64,000 nucleotides of DNA from Manihot esculenta (GCF_001659605.2 NC_035171.2:25709825-25773824); one strand, 5' to 3'. Shown: positions 1-16,800, numbered from the stretch's first letter. The notes: generated from the sequence alone by a model not told the origin. Numbers and translations are program-made.

Positions 1-1105
1 AGGAGTAGTAGTATCCAGAACCAAAGACTCTGGCTGAAGGGTGCCAGCTCCTCGGCCGTAGGCTGGGAAGGGGGAGGGGGAAGTATAATCACCTCCTTCG
101 AAAGGCAAGTGCGCTTAGCAAGGGGACTGGCAGCAACAGTCTTGCCCTTTCGAGCAACACGTACTGCCTCAGCAAATCTGTTTGACTCGGCCATGTTTGC
201 AAAATAAGAGGAAAAGTAAGTAAGATAGCCAATTTAGAAAATAAAAAGAATGAAAGAAGAAGTACCCCGATCATGAGGTAAGGGTGCACTGAGCGTGTGA
301 GGAGCGCGGGTCTGGCTTGCCGGCAGATGACTCTGCTAGGAGAAAACAACATTCCTCACCGCCTGGGTGATATCAATCTTCTTTAAAGATTTGGCCATTG
401 CCATAAGAGAAGCTAAAGCTTCGTCCTCCTCTCTCCTCGAGCAAACTCCATCTTTCTTCAGCTTTACCCAGTAGTGCTAACTAGCCTGAAGGAGCCCAAA
501 ACCCTTGGAGTATGATTAAGGAAGACAAAAAAAACTTTTTTTTTCATTGTTTTAAAGGAGAAGGCATTCAGTAAAAAAATATTCGAATATTTTTTACTGC
601 TAAAGTACCAGAACTCCTCATTCTTACAAGTACCCAATTGATAAAACTAGAAGAAAAGTGCTACACTAGGTTCAATGTGATTATTAAAATACACAAATCA
701 AAAAGCTACCAAGATCCTCCAATTGTTTGGATGGAGCTGAGCGACAGAAAACTTGTGAAATTGAAGGATCTCCGCAAAGAAGGGGTCTAAAGGGAAACAG
801 AGATCCGCCTTCAACTGCTCCTCGAAAACTATAATAGTGTCATTAGTAGGAATCAAGTCGTTAGTACGAATACGGGGAGAAGGAGCGAAAATTTGAAAAG
901 AATCCTGAGGAATGTGATAGGTATTATACAAACGATTTACGTCGCTATCCGAGAAGACAGATGGAATATCACTAAAGGAGCCACCATCATTTTTGGAGGT
1001 CTCCCTCAATGGAACAATGGAGGCTAGCACTCGGATGGAGCCATTCGAAGAGGAACTAGAAACAGAGGCCTTGCTAGGGGTAAAGGAAATGTTCCTATCC
1101 ACAAT
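1..1105 (-). pseudogene. Relic of a gypsy-type retroelement gag-like region (Transposase_28-like)
   Basis: The minus-strand frame at 698-1102 encodes 134 residues. Its C-terminal part (FEEQLKADLCFPLDPFFAEI, then QLHPNNWRILVAF) has the pattern I associate with the plant 'putative gypsy type transposon' domain (PF04195), found at the start of degenerate Ty3-gypsy proteins. The N-terminal part is Ser-rich. The frame ends at the splice-like end of the block with no downstream continuation in the same frame. A second minus-strand frame at 1-194 begins MAESNRFAEAVRVARKGK and has a proline run (PPPPSQP), which would fit the low-complexity region further along the same protein, and it runs off the window. 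In-frame stops separate the pieces, so this is a broken fragment. The family assignment is from motif memory; strand and frames are seen directly. Confidence 0.5.
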
Positions 1106-2290
1106 TAAAAGGACAACAAAGTTATCGTGAAGTAAGTAAAGACCTTAATGGAAATAAGAAGGGAGTCGAAGGAGTGAATTTCTCTTAAAAAGAAGTTGCA
1201 AAACAATAGTAAAAGGGATGCTTGAAGAAGATGATGGGCCTTTATAAAGGTAGTTTCGACGACAGACATTAAATGCAACACGATAAACATCGCAGCAACC
1301 GTTAAAAGGACCAGTATGCGAGGCAAAGTAAGTAGCAAAGGGCCAATCTCAAGGGGCCATGTGTCCCGGACCTCGGTAAAAGATAACCTCTTCAAATTTG
1401 AAGAAACGAAGACTAACAGGGAACCTCTGATGTTACATAACATCCGCCCAAAGAGGGATCTGACAAGTAGGAGATGTGGTCCAGTTATGGAAAGGGAGAC
1501 CCGGACACTTTAACACCTAGACTGTCATCGTTAAGACTCGTCTTCCCTTGATAGGCCGAGTTTTGGCATAGGGTTACCGTTACTAGATACTTTTCTGCTT
1601 CGCTTAAGATCGCGGGATCATCAACCTATTAGCTTGTGATATCCATTACCAAGCAGTCGGTCACATCATCACCAAATTTCTAGAAACATTATATTTATCT
1701 CCATTTTTTTATAATATAAAAAGAAAATAGTCCCAGAAGCAAAGGTACGCTATTATCTAACACTAAAACTTTAAGCAATTTGTTGCATTCACTCTACTCG
1801 TCACGATACTGATTTAAGCATCTGAATGACTATTGTAAGCACCCACCATCATCTCACATTTTCTCCCTTGCAGATTCTAGTAATCACAACATAATCTCAT
1901 TACAGTCACGTCATCAATCTAATCTCACAAATATCACCATTGCTATTTTTTTAAAAAATGTGTTTGTAATTTACTAATAAATTTTTAAATTTATTGGTCA
2001 TCCGTTGACAAGCAATAAAAAAACTTATGAAGAACGTGAAATTTTCATCTAGATTTTAAAATCCATTAATAAAATATCAATATGGAATTGGAATGCAATA
2101 GAAACAACATATAGGTGCTCCAATAACTATGCTCCTAAGCTCACTTGCTCCAAGCTTGAATTTAGGTCGATTGTCAACAGCTTGATGCTCAAACTTAAAC
2201 ACCATGACATCTATTCCATCTCTCAAACTCAAGCCAAAGCCACCCACACAATCGCTATATATATCATTCAAATAATGGGAATTCATGCTA
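1106..2290. other. Intergenic stretch, no supported gene
   Basis: No recognisable coding region. GC content falls steadily after about 1650. A 69-codon minus-strand frame at 2077-2286 has ordinary-looking composition but no family I recognise and no splice-supported neighbours, so it is not called. Confidence 0.4.
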
Positions 2291-3730
2291 CACTCCTTTT
2301 AAAATTTTAAAAGTATTGTATATTATGTGGAATCTCATATAAAAGAAAAATTATTTAAAAATTTTATTATAGCTAACATAAAATTATAAAATTTATAATT
2401 TGAGTTAATTATTTTAAACAAAATAAAAAATAATTCAAAATTTATTTAAATAAGTTTAGACGCCTCTATTTTTTATGATTGAAAAGCAAATACGATAATC
2501 GACAAAAAGATGATATTTAATAATAAATAAAAACATATTAAAATTAAATATTTATTATAAATGATTATTTTATTAATTAAATAAAATTTTAAGCAATATA
2601 TTGTATTTAACTTTTTTAATTTTAATTTAATCCATTAACTAAAGTCGTGTCTAATCTTCTAATTTTAGCTTTATTATTTAAGAAAAAAAATTAAAATATA
2701 AATGTAAATTTGCGTTAATTTAAAATAATAAAAATGACTACTAAAAAAATTTACTTAATTCATCAATTTTTTAGCTGCTATTTATTTTATGTCCACTGTT
2801 GGAGAAAACTATTGTCTCATTTATAGACGCAAACTCTAAACTAATTTCTTGAATTTTCATTCTCTAAAATAATTATTAAATCATTTTTAAAGGGTATTGA
2901 GTATTAGTTGAGAAGTAATTTAGAGATTTAGGAAATTATTTTAGGGATTGGACCAAGCTTTTGTAACATGGTTATGTGGTGTAAAATTGATGCAAGGCTA
3001 ATAAGGAATTGGTTATATGATACCTGTGTAGTGTTTCTGCTAGTGAGAACAATTTTTCTCAATGGTGGTATAAAATTGGTAAGAGTTACAAAATACATGA
3101 TTTAATTAGTAATTTTTATAGCATACATAGAATTAAAAAAATATATATAGATTTTTTTTATAATTTCTTTTAAAATGTTTTTTAAAAATTAAAAATTATT
3201 ATTTATTTTTAATAAATAAAAAATAAGGGCTAAACTGGCTGAAATCTTTTTCGTACAAGTTGGTGAAAAGGGAGAAAAAGAAAAAAGGTAAAATAAACTG
3301 GTGAAAAGCATGTAACCTTTGAGTGACATCTGTGGTAAATACAGAGCCTAAGAGAAATTTGATAAAATCAAGGCACCAAATGGAAAGAAGACAGGAGTAG
3401 TGACATTGGACAAGATATTGCCTAGTTTTGTTATTTTGTGTGGTTTCCAGTAATCAGGCGTTGGCAGTTGGAATGATTGGAGAATAGTGGGTGAAAAATA
3501 TTGAAGGAGATGAAAAGGAGTTTTCAACCTTTCCGTTGCCATATTACATTTATTATCCATGGCAGTGAATCAGAAAGAAAGCTATGCTTCAATGATTTGA
3601 CACATGCTCTCAATAAATGTTTGAATGTTCCAGGTGATATAATATTTAACTTTTTCTGCCTAAATTCTACTTAAATTGCATGAAATTAAAAAAATTAATA
3701 ATAAAGTCGTTAGGAAAAGTTCATTAATAC
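2291..3730. other. AT-rich sequence where the 3' exons of the carboxypeptidase gene should lie
   Basis: Mostly A/T runs. Serine carboxypeptidases normally continue for about 110-130 residues after the last exon seen at 3731, including the catalytic Asp and His blocks; I cannot find either in any minus-strand frame here. Around 3540-3640 the minus strand has a few short matches to the expected next exon but with in-frame stops, so at most a heavily decayed remnant survives. Confidence 0.5.
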
Positions 3731-6770
<3,040 letters not shown>

Positions 6771-6895
6771 TTTTGGAATTTCTCGCAGAAATAAAACCAC
6801 CTTATTAAGCTGCCAAGAAACTGAAAGCTTTGTTTAGAGAAAGAAACTTTAGAAAAATATGAAGAGGTGTGGGAGAAATGAAAGCCCCACAACCC

Positions 6896-6904
6896 CTTAT
6901 ATAG
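6896..6904 (-). promoter_or_regulatory. Probable TATA box of the carboxypeptidase-like gene
   Basis: On the minus strand CTATATAAGG lies about 125 bases upstream of the ATG at 6770, with no other ATG closer than 6800. This spacing allows a start site near 6865 and a leader of about 100 bases. Confidence 0.55.
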
Positions 6905-8639
6905 AAAAAATGATAGGGGAAGTGTGAAAAAGCTTCACCTACCTCCCCAAGCATGTTATTTCTTATATATTTATATTGGCATGGACTGTGAAAACAAAAA
7001 TTCTTATTAGCATCTTATTGTACATTGCCTGCTTATAAACTTTGTCACCACACTTAAGATTTTATAGTTGGACTTGAGATTCTATTAATTACTACTTAGA
7101 AAAATCTTAGAAATATTTTTATTTTATTACAAGATTTATATTTTTTTCTCAATAATAACGTTATTTTTTTTTTGAAAAATAATAACGTTTTTTTTATAAT
7201 CCAAACACGCACGTAAATTAATAACAGAATTAATAAAAATACTTGTATTATTCTTATTTTTTTTAGATGATACTGTGTATTAGTTTTAGTTCTCTAAATT
7301 CGCATTTTAAAATTCTTTTAAATTCATATTTGCAGGTGAGCAATATTCGATTTAAACCAAAAAAATCGACTAAATTAGATTAATTTAAAAATTCAGTTTG
7401 ATTTTTTATTATTTTAATTCGGTTTAATTTTTAATTTTAAAATTTTCAATTATTTCGATTTAGTTTGATTTTGATAAGAAAAAATTAAAAAAATCGAATC
7501 GATTAATGATAATAATATATTATTTTTAATAATATAAAGAGATTAGATCATATCACAGTTTAAATATTTCAATTAAATTTTAAAATATTAAAAAATATAA
7601 AAAATAAAAAATTTATTAAAAATTTAAATTGATCGAACCGAATCAAATCAGACTGATTCCGTTCCATTTAATTTCTAATCAAAATCAGTTTAATTCTATT
7701 TTTATAAATATTAAAATTTCAATCTTCAATTTATTCAATTGAGTTTAATTTTAAACTGAACCGATCGAATATCCACACATACATACTTTTATTTATTTTA
7801 AAAGACTAAAGTATCTAAATAAGATTTTAATATTTTTTTTAAATTTTTTAATATTTAATAAAATTTAATATATTTAAAAAATATAATTAAATAGTTAATA
7901 AAAAAATTATATTTTTAATATATAAAAATATAAAATAAATAAAAATTATAAACAGAAGTATTAGTTTGTGTAGACAGTAAAATGTAAATAATAATTGTTT
8001 AAAATATAAAAATAAAATAAATAAAAAAATGTAAATACATTTATTTTAAAGAATCAGCCGACTTGATTGAGCCTTCCCAAAAAATGCTTAGAAAATGACA
8101 GCTCGGTTCTTCTGGCAGTAAAAGTATCCGTAAAGTTTAACTGTTAAAGATGACGGAGAATATACCTTTAAAGTAACTGAGTCCGTTACTGGGCAAAATG
8201 TACTGAATTACTGAGTTCCTGACATGTCTTCTACTGGAGGCGGAGACAATCAGATAACCCTCATCTCATACTTCACAGAAACCAAAACAAAATAGTAACC
8301 AATGAAAAACGAAGCACCAGTACTTTTGTTTGGCAATTTCTAAGGAAAAGAAAATTTTAATTAATTCGAAAAAAATAGTTAAATTAATTAGAAATTCGAT
8401 TAAATTAACAATAAGTTAATTTAGTTCAATTAATAATTTTAAGAAATTTAATTTAGTTTATGGGAAACTTTTTCTTTTTTACTAATCCATTACTATGACA
8501 AAGCTAAAGATAAAATAAAGAGTTTAAGTAAATAAAAAATTGAAAAAGAAATTTAAACTAATAAATTGAATGAAATTAATTAAAATAAAAATAGATTATA
8601 AATTTAATATATTCAATTTTTTAAAAAGTTTTCGGATAA
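6905..8639. repeat. AT-rich upstream region with a second AACCGAA-type island (7340-7775)
   Basis: No coding region. 7340-7775 is rich in inverted-repeat words such as TCGGTTTAA and AAACTGAACCGA. It separates the live promoter of the carboxypeptidase gene from the decayed exon-1 duplicate further up. Confidence 0.5.
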
Positions 8640-9181
8640 AATCTTTTCTTATTTCTTTTATTCTATTTGAGAATATTGGAAAAATAAACAATTAATACAT
8701 ATTCCAATGCTTACTGATAAGTTGAAATTTACTTTTCCAAAGGGCAGAAATAGAAATTTGTGATTTGTCTGGATATACTTTACAAATTGTATCCTACTAG
8801 AAAAATTGTGCAGTAGAAAGAAAAATAGCAAGTGATAAAAAAATTGTTACAACATGAAGAGATTAGCTAATCTCTATTTAGTCAAAGAATAAGAGGCTTT
8901 TGGAAGGCACAATTTTCAGCTTCAAAGAACTAATAGAACAATACTTTTTGATCATCTTGTCTTAAATTAATATATTCGGAATATCGTCTAAATCTCGTCG
9001 ACAGTCGTCTAAATAAACTTTTCATTCTATCAATCCTTTTATATGTTTCTTCATCGATTTTCTTTTTAAAAAAAGTCTCATCTTTCTTTTTCGATTTTCT
9101 TTTCGAAAAAGTCTCTTCTTCTCCTAAGCTTATTATTATAGAAATTAAAAAACATAAAAACAGATCCCTCAATTGAGTTAT
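8640..9181 (-). pseudogene. Decayed duplicate of carboxypeptidase exon 1 and the start of intron 1
   Basis: 8640-8850 repeats the intron-1 sequence at 6277-6490 (for example TTATTCTATTTGAGAATATT, then AATACATATTCCAATGCTTA), and 8860-9181 repeats exon 1. The minus-strand translation RDLFLCFLISII ... YSEYINLRQDDQKVLFY aligns with the intact [12 protein letters not shown] ... [17 protein letters not shown]. The initiator ATG has become ATA (plus-strand 9179-9181), there is a local insertion of repeated lysine-rich sequence, and the WLNGG block is lost. Most differences are C to T on the plus strand, as expected of an unexpressed, methylated copy. Offset to the parent is about 2.4 kb, so this looks like an old local duplication. 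Confidence 0.8.
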
Positions 9182-9289
9182 TTTTAAAATTTCTCATAGA
9201 AACAGACCGTCTTAATAATAAAGCAACTCCCATATTAAATGGAAAACAGGGCACATTATGTTTTATAGGAAAATATGAGGATAACATAT

Positions 9290-9789
9290 AATAATTACGT
9301 ATTTAATTAGTTAAACGGATGGATTATAGCATAAATTTATTTTTTATTTTTTTATAAATACAGGTTTTTACAATTTTTTTTTCACTTTATTATATAATTT
9401 CATATGATTTATCTTATTATCTTTGAATTAATTACGTGATTATAGCTTAGATTCTCTAATCTACGCACTCAATCCCAGTGGAGAGATCGAGTCTCTCCTC
9501 TTGTTTTATATATACTATCTATTAAAAACATTTTAAAAATGCTTCAATGCATAATAAAAAAAATTATATAATTTTAATAAAATATAGTATTAATTTATTT
9601 ATATTAATTCAATCACTTTTAAATAATTCATTTTCAAATAACATTCAATTTAAACTATATTACTTATTTAAATAGTTCAACCATTTACAGCTAGACAAAT
9701 ATTTTTTTATATATATATAATTATATATTTAAATTTATAGATTGCCCACTCAATTAATTTGAATTGATACGTTCGCATATCCATTAAAA
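9290..9789. other. AT-rich intergenic stretch
   Basis: No gene or clear repeat structure seen beyond A/T runs. Confidence 0.4.
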
Positions 9790-11035
9790 TTATTTTTTTT
9801 TTAAATTTTAAAAATATTTTATATCTAAAATTTAAATTTTAAAAAGTTAGATTTTTGTTTTTTCCATGATACGGCAGGGGACGGTCGCTATATTTGCTAG
9901 CATTGTTCGTGCAGCTAAATGTGTAGTCGCTCTCCCAATATTATAGCAGCGCTCTTAACAATCATGGGAGAAAAAGAAAAAACGAAAAACATTTCGCAGA
10001 AGCTCTTAAGCATAAGATAGTCTAAACTGTGTCCTTTATGGTTGGATCGGTTTAATTTAAAATCAAACCGAATCGAATAAATTTAAAATTAAAATTTTAA
10101 TATTTATAAAAATCAACTCGAATTGAATCCATCAATTCAGTTTGATTCAGTTCGATTTAAATTTTTAATAAATTTTTTATTTTATATATTTTATTTTTAA
10201 TATTTTAAAATTTAATTAAAATATTTTAACATTAATATAATCTAATATCATTATATTATTATTATTAATTGGTTCAGTTTGATTTTTTTAATTTTTTTTA
10301 TTAAAATTAAACCAAATTAAAATAATAAAAAATTTTAAAATTAAAAATCGAATCAAATCGAAGTGAATAAAAAATATTTTATATCTAAAATTTAAATTTT
10401 AAAAAGTTAGTTTGGTTTTCTTCATGATAAGCCAGGGGACGGTCACTATATTTGCTAGCATTGTTCGTGCAGCTAAATGTGTAGTCGCTCTCCCAATATT
10501 ATAGCAGCGCTCTTAACGATCATCGGATAAAAAGAAAAAAGAAAAATGAAAACATTTCGTAGATGCTGTTAAGCAGAAGATAGTCTAAACTGTGTCCAGA
10601 TGGTTGGATCAATTTAGTTTAAAATCGAACCGAATCGAATAAATTTAAATTTAAAATTTTAATATTTATAAAAATCGAATCAAATTGATTTTAATAAAAA
10701 ATTAAATTGAATTAAATCGATCAATTCACTTTGATTCGGTTCGGTTTAAATTTTTAATAAATTTTTTATTTTTTACACTTTATTTTTAATATTTTAAAAT
10801 TTAATCAAAATATTTTAATATTAATATGATCTAATCTCACTATATTATTGAAAATAATATACTATTATTACTAATCGATTCGGTTTGATTTTTTTGATTT
10901 TTTTTATTAAAATCGAACAAAATTGAAATAATAGAAAATTTTAAAATTAAAAATCGAATCAAATCAAAGTGAATAAAAAATAAAATTAAAATTTTAAATT
11001 AATTCGATTCGATTAATTTTTTTAATTTGAGCCGA
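9790..11035. repeat. Two-copy direct repeat with a 558-base period
   Basis: The segment containing AGGGGACGGTC, TTTGCTAGCATTGTTCGTGC and GTCGCTCTCCCAATATTATA appears at about 9871-9970 and again at 10435-10530, an offset of 558. The flanking AACCGAATCGAAT-rich stretch is repeated as well (10035-10390 and 10590-11035). No coding potential. Copies differ by scattered substitutions, so the duplication is not very recent. Confidence 0.8.
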
Positions 11036-13150
11036 ATATTTAGAAATATTTTTATTTGCTCTAATATTTATTTAATTTATCGTAATTAATTGTTGCAAAG
11101 ATAATTATTAATGCATTTAGAGGAAGTTTCGTTCATCCTAAAATATTTGTTTTCGATTTCAAATTTTTAATAATTACTAAATGATAGCTTACAATCTTGT
11201 TTGATTTTATACATTTTTTAAATTCTTTTTGAATTTAGATTTTCTACTATTTTCATAATATTCAATTGTCATTTTTATAATATATTTTATATAATCTATC
11301 AATTTAGTTTATTTTTTTAATTAAAAATTAAAGATCAAACGAGAGTAAAATATGAAATCTCTTAGATTTACTCCGATACAATAACTACCAAATTAAACCT
11401 GTGAATGCATTCATTCTATTTTACTATTATAGACAGCCACATTCAACATATTAGTATACAATAATTTTTTTGATAAATTACACTTTAATTTTTAAATTTC
11501 AACGTAATTAATAGATTAATTTATATATTTTTAAATTAAATACTTAAATTTTTAAATTTTATCATTTTCTGAATTGAAAGTCCTTTAATTATAAGTATCG
11601 TAAATAAATTATAAAATGACCGTATTGCCCTTAATTAACTTAAAAAATCTCTAAAAAAAATCTAGCACTCCCATCTAATAACTTAATTTTTCTCTTAGAT
11701 ATTTTATCTAACAAAATATATGCAAAACACAATATGCTTTTCTTCCCTTCTTCCCTACCATTGACTTCACCACCATTAGATTCTCAATGCCATCAAATCA
11801 AATCCCCACCAAAACACTGTTGCTACACCATCCCTCACTACTCTCTCCTCCATAATCACTTTGACATTTGCATTATGGCTTGCATGCTGTTGAAGATTGC
11901 TTATTATCTATAGGTCAAGAATTTGTGCAAGCTTTTACAAACTGTAAGTGAAAGTTCCATGTCAGAATTCCATGCTTTTATTTTGAATAAAACTCAAGAC
12001 AACACAAACAGAAATTTATTTTCAAAAGAGGAGACATAGAGATGGAAAGCTATCTCTAGGTACTTGGAAATACAGGGACAAAGGGACATGTTAGATTGAA
12101 GAAGAAACAGGAAAGCAAATGCAGTGGTACTGAATTTCTTTTCTATCTCCATTTCTATGTGAAAGGACCACATTAGATGAGTGATTGTGCCTTTGCAGCA
12201 TACTCCCTCTTAATCTTCTTTTTCCATGCATGATGAAGTATTTTACGAATGGATTACTGTTGGGTAAATTTTAGATTTTAAGAAATCTGTCTTTGAAAAA
12301 AAAAAATTAAAGAAGAGGGTATTTTAAGAATAAGAAATTAATTTTTATCACTAACTATATTTTTTTTTTGACCTAATAGATATAAAATTTAGAAATTTAA
12401 GTATTTGATTTTAAAAATACAAAAATCAATATACTAATTACGTTAAAACTCAGAAATTAACATAATTTTTTTTTTGAAATGTCTCATTGTTAGATTATCA
12501 AAAAATCATAATTATTTTATAAAAGTTACAACGACATACCAATTTTATCTTTTAATTCTCTATAGTTAATTTTAATTAGTAAAATAAAATTATTATATAT
12601 TCTATGTATATTATAAAAAAAATAAAAAATAACGACGAAATTTATTGATAAAATTATCAAAAGGTGATTGGTGAAATAAATTATTAACTATCTGAAGTAC
12701 TTACCAATAAAATTTCATAATTATTTTTTTACTTTTTTAATGGAGTATCCAAGGAGTATGACACTTTAAATAAGTGTCTTGATTAGATATTACATGCTCG
12801 TCACAATAAGAAGCGAAAAATATGGAGAGCAAATCCAAAGCTCAATAAATACATACCAAGCATCACATACATGTAAACAAAATTATCGATTCTCCAATTA
12901 ATCTTTAGCCCATTTGTCATTTTAATTGATTAGTTTCTCCTCTTTTAAGTGAAGTGTGTCTCTAACCCCTAGGTATGAATATTTAAGGTGATTGGGTAAC
13001 AATTTTAACTTTAATTCAGGTGGCTTTATAACAGATGGCTGCAGCTGTGATTAGATTTGAGCAAATCTCCGGATAAGGCTGTCTGGTCTAGAGGCTACCT
13101 TTTCATTATTGGGTAGCTTTTTCTTTTTGGTACAGAATTCTTTGAAAAAA
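11036..13150. other. AT-rich intergenic stretch, no supported gene
   Basis: No frame with recognisable protein similarity and no clear terminal repeats. The 11690-12240 part has more balanced composition but is broken by stops in all frames. Confidence 0.4.
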
Positions 13151-13326
13151 TTCATATATTTAAGCACTTGCTTAATAACACCAGTAAAGGAATATTTACC
13201 TCAACCTTGTGAAAAGTCTTTTTTTCTTTCTTAGATTTAGCAAACCTCTTGGAAAAAAGGTGGTGGAATGAAAAATTCTCTTTACTGGTTTTTTTTTGCA
13301 GCAGGTTTTCTCTCTTTGTTTTTTTA

Positions 13327-13488
13327 TTGAATTTTTGCAGATGCATCCTGTAGGTCTGTCACTGAGGTTTGTCCAAATCTCTGCCCATGTGGAACTGTTT
13401 GTTGCTGTTGAATTTTTGCAGGTGCATTCTGCAGACCTGTCACTAAGCTTTGCTTAAATCTTCCCACATGGAACTTTCTACAACTCTT
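13327..13488. repeat. Two-copy tandem repeat, period 81
   Basis: TTGAATTTTTGCAG starts both units, at 13327 and 13408, followed in each by related sequence with a shared CTGTCACT word. A second short tandem (TTGCTTTTGAGGAGGTAC) lies at 13662-13700. Both are probably in the distal part of the neighbouring antisense retroelement relic. Confidence 0.65.
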
Positions 13489-13840
13489 TTCCACTCCTCA
13501 AAGTTATTGTACTTACATTTTGCTTTGGATTGACTACTATTTGAGATGATAGCTTTCCTTGGGACTCCAATCTACTTATGGATGTGGCCATTTAACTCAT
13601 TTGATTTTTCAAACTTTGCACATAATTAGCAAGAGACTTAATAATATCTTCAAGAGGTATACCTTGCTTTTGAGGAGGTACTCTTTGCTTTTGAGGAGGT
13701 ACTTATTAAGGGTAATTATGCTAAAAATTCTAAAAATTATTAGATTTTGCATAGTTAAAGTTAGGATGATCTCTCCATCCTAGATTGTATGTGTTGGAGT
13801 AAGGGTCATACTTCCTTTGTTGTTGATGCCCCTCAAAACT

Positions 13841-16800
13841 TCACATGGCATTGGCATGTTGTTGATCTTCTTGGAGTGTGGGATGCATATCCATTGGATG
13901 TCCATAAGTTGTGCAAATCCCACATGCTCTTGCTTGTTGCTTATTTCTTACAATAGGACTTTGCACTATAAATGTTAATTCAGAAATTTTAGATTCAAGA
14001 TAAGGCACATTTACCTCATTCATCTTTCTAAGTTGCTTCTTTTGATCTCCATATTGTTTGGAAGCTGCAACCATGATAGAAATCAACTCTCTAATGGCTT
14101 GAGGTGTCTTATCCTCCATAGATCCTCCACATGCTGCATTAATGAGTCTCTTTTTGGAGGGTAAAAGACCTCCGTAGAAGTACTGGATAAGGGATTGGTC
14201 AAAGATGCCATATTAGGGGTAACTTGTGCATAACCTTTGAATGTCTCCCAATATTCGTACAACTCCTCAGGTTCTTTTTGCTTGATGCCATTGATCTCCC
14301 TTCTTATTGCAATGGTTTTGGAAGTTGGGAAATATTTGTCCAAGAAAGCTTTTGTAATACCCGGCTAGACTCCGGTATCGGAATTCCTACCGTCCGGTGG
14401 AATCTCGGATGTCGGAAACCTCTAGAAGGGTAAAATCATGTTTTTATGAAATGTTTTAATGTGTTTTATTATTTTAAGTAAGAAAGAAACTGAATTTTAA
14501 ATGAAAAAGACCATGGAGGCATTTTCAGGTTCGGCCGCCGAACATTGGATAGTTTAGGGGGGCAAGTTAGGCTTCCGAAAGTGGTTCAGGTTCGACCGCC
14601 GAACTTGCATGAGTTTTGGAGGCACTTTAGGCTGCCGAAGGTGGTCTGGCCAGCCCCTATATAAGGGCTCCATGACCGAAACGGGCGAGTTTTCTCTCCA
14701 TTTTCGGCCAACGGTGAGTCCATGCTCTCTCATGGTCGTTTTTGATGATTTTCCTCCAATCTTTCAAGTTTTAACAAGTGTTTGCTTGGTTTTTTGAAGA
14801 TTTGTGAGCTTTGAGCAAGTTTTGGAGCTTGGAGACTCAAGGAGCTAGATCTCCCCCATCTCCGAGTTAGATCGCCTCTCCTCTCGTTCTCCAAGAGGTA
14901 AGAGTAGATCCTTAGCTCATTTTATGTTTTAAACAAGTTTTATGAAAGTTTATGGGGTAGAAATGCATGTTTAGGTTGTTATAGAGTTTATGGGTTTATG
15001 TTGAGTTTTTGAGCAATGTGGGTTGTTTGTTTATGCTTGATGTGTTGTAGTTGGGGTTTAGGATAGTTTGAAGCCTCTAGGAGCTTATGTATGTGTGTAT
15101 GCATGTTTTGGAAGTGTTGGTTTTGAGTTGGAATGGTTTGGGAGGCAATTGTGCATTGTGGAGGTTGAGTTCTGCCCTTTGGAAGAACTCAGGTTTGGCA
15201 GCCGAAGCGACTTTTGGCCGCCGAACCTGCCTGTGGAGGCAAGTCTTCGGCTGCCGAACCCTGCCCCCAAAAGTGGACTTTCGGCTCTGTAAGGGAGTTT
15301 CGGCCGCCGAAGGTGCCGCCGAACATGCATGAGTTTCGTCTCTGGAAGGGACTTTCGGCCGCTGAAGGTGCCGCCGAAAGTGGCTGAGTTTCGGCTCTGG
15401 AGGGACTTTCGGCCGCCGAACTTGCCGCCGAAAGTGCCCTGTTCAGCCTTCATTTGCATGTTTTCTATGATTGTTTTAAGGTGTTTTAGGGGGTTTTGGA
15501 GGAGTATTTTAGAGTCATGTTCTTGTATGTTGGTCCCTCATTCGAGTCCACCTGTATAGGTTCGGACCCGAGGAACCGAGGACCCCAGCAGTGAGATAGC
15601 TGCTTCAGTGTCTTGTCAGAGCTAGCTTGAGGTGAGTAGAATGACTCTTTATGTTTCGAAGTAAATAATGAAAGTTTTAGCATGATTCACGCATCATGAA
15701 TGCCATTAGATATATTAGGGTGCTTGCATTAGAAATAATGAATATGTTGCATTGCATATTATGTTGTTGATGTGGATGAATGTTGGATGATCCTTTAGCC
15801 CGCACTATGATATGATATGATATGAGATAGTGATGATACGATATGAAAGACCAGTGAGGCCCATTCTACGCCCCTGGCACTATGTAAGAGAAAGACCAGT
15901 GAGGCCCATTCTACGCCCCTGGCACTATTGGAATGTGTAGTGGGCTATCGGTGACAAGTTCATCCTTGATGTGATTTGTCTGTGATGTGATGCATTCCAT
16001 GATAGCATATGTTTTAAATGTTTTTATTATTCTGCTCACTGGGCTCTAGTAGCTCACCCCATTCCTTTAATCCCCCAGGTTGCAGGTACGGGATAGAATC
16101 AGGAGGTCAGCAAAAATAAGAAGTCATGCTTTATGTAGTAGCTAGATGTGGACATGAAAATGATGTAATGTAAAGTATAGTACAGTAATGTAATGTAATG
16201 ATGTTTAATGAGGTTTAGAGTTGTGCTTGACCCTAATATGTTGGTTAATCCCTTTGTACATGATCTATAAAATGTTTTATCAATGTTTATGTAAACTAGG
16301 CTTTATGTATGATATGTTACCCCATTGGAGCATTTGTTAAGGGCTCCAGTGTGGGGTTTGATGTTTATGGTTATGAGTTGTGCATGCACAGGTTAAGCTT
16401 GGTGAATGGAAGAGAAAGTTCAAAATTTTTATGTATATGTTTGATCATGTATGGGATTTAACAGGTATACAGGATGTATGTTAGGCTTGCTACGGGTCCC
16501 GGCGGCCTTAAGCCGATCTGGATCCTAGCGCCGGTAGCGGTCCAATTTCCGGGTCGTTACAGCTTTTACCGTTTCGGTCCATGTAGTGATTGAGCCAGTG
16601 AAAAATAAAATAGCCAATCTTTTGTGGCTTCGTCAAGTGAAAAAGGAAATGCCCGAAATTTGATATGTTCTTCGGTTATCCCTTAAGGTCTCATGCTTGA
16701 CCAAATAATATGGAATTCTTTGAGGTGTTTATGTGGACTTTCATTTTCTTTCCGTCTAAACTTGGGAAGAAAGTGAATCAAACCTAATTTCAACTCAAAT

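Noticed and set aside
2077..2286. 69-codon minus-strand frame
   Set aside because: Composition is protein-like, but I recognise no family and there are no supporting exons.
3348..3560. 70-codon minus-strand frame as the last exon of the carboxypeptidase gene
   Set aside because: It lacks the Asp and His blocks and does not join exon 6 with a conserved sequence.
15068..15559. Open frames in LTRs (also 20589-21016, 28115-28530, 45594-45975, 60332-60731, 62250-62669) giving Ser-Ala-Ala-Glu, Arg-Pro-Pro repeats
   Set aside because: They are translations of the TTCGGCNGCCGAA arrays, which lack stops in most frames; there is no start context, family or codon conservation.
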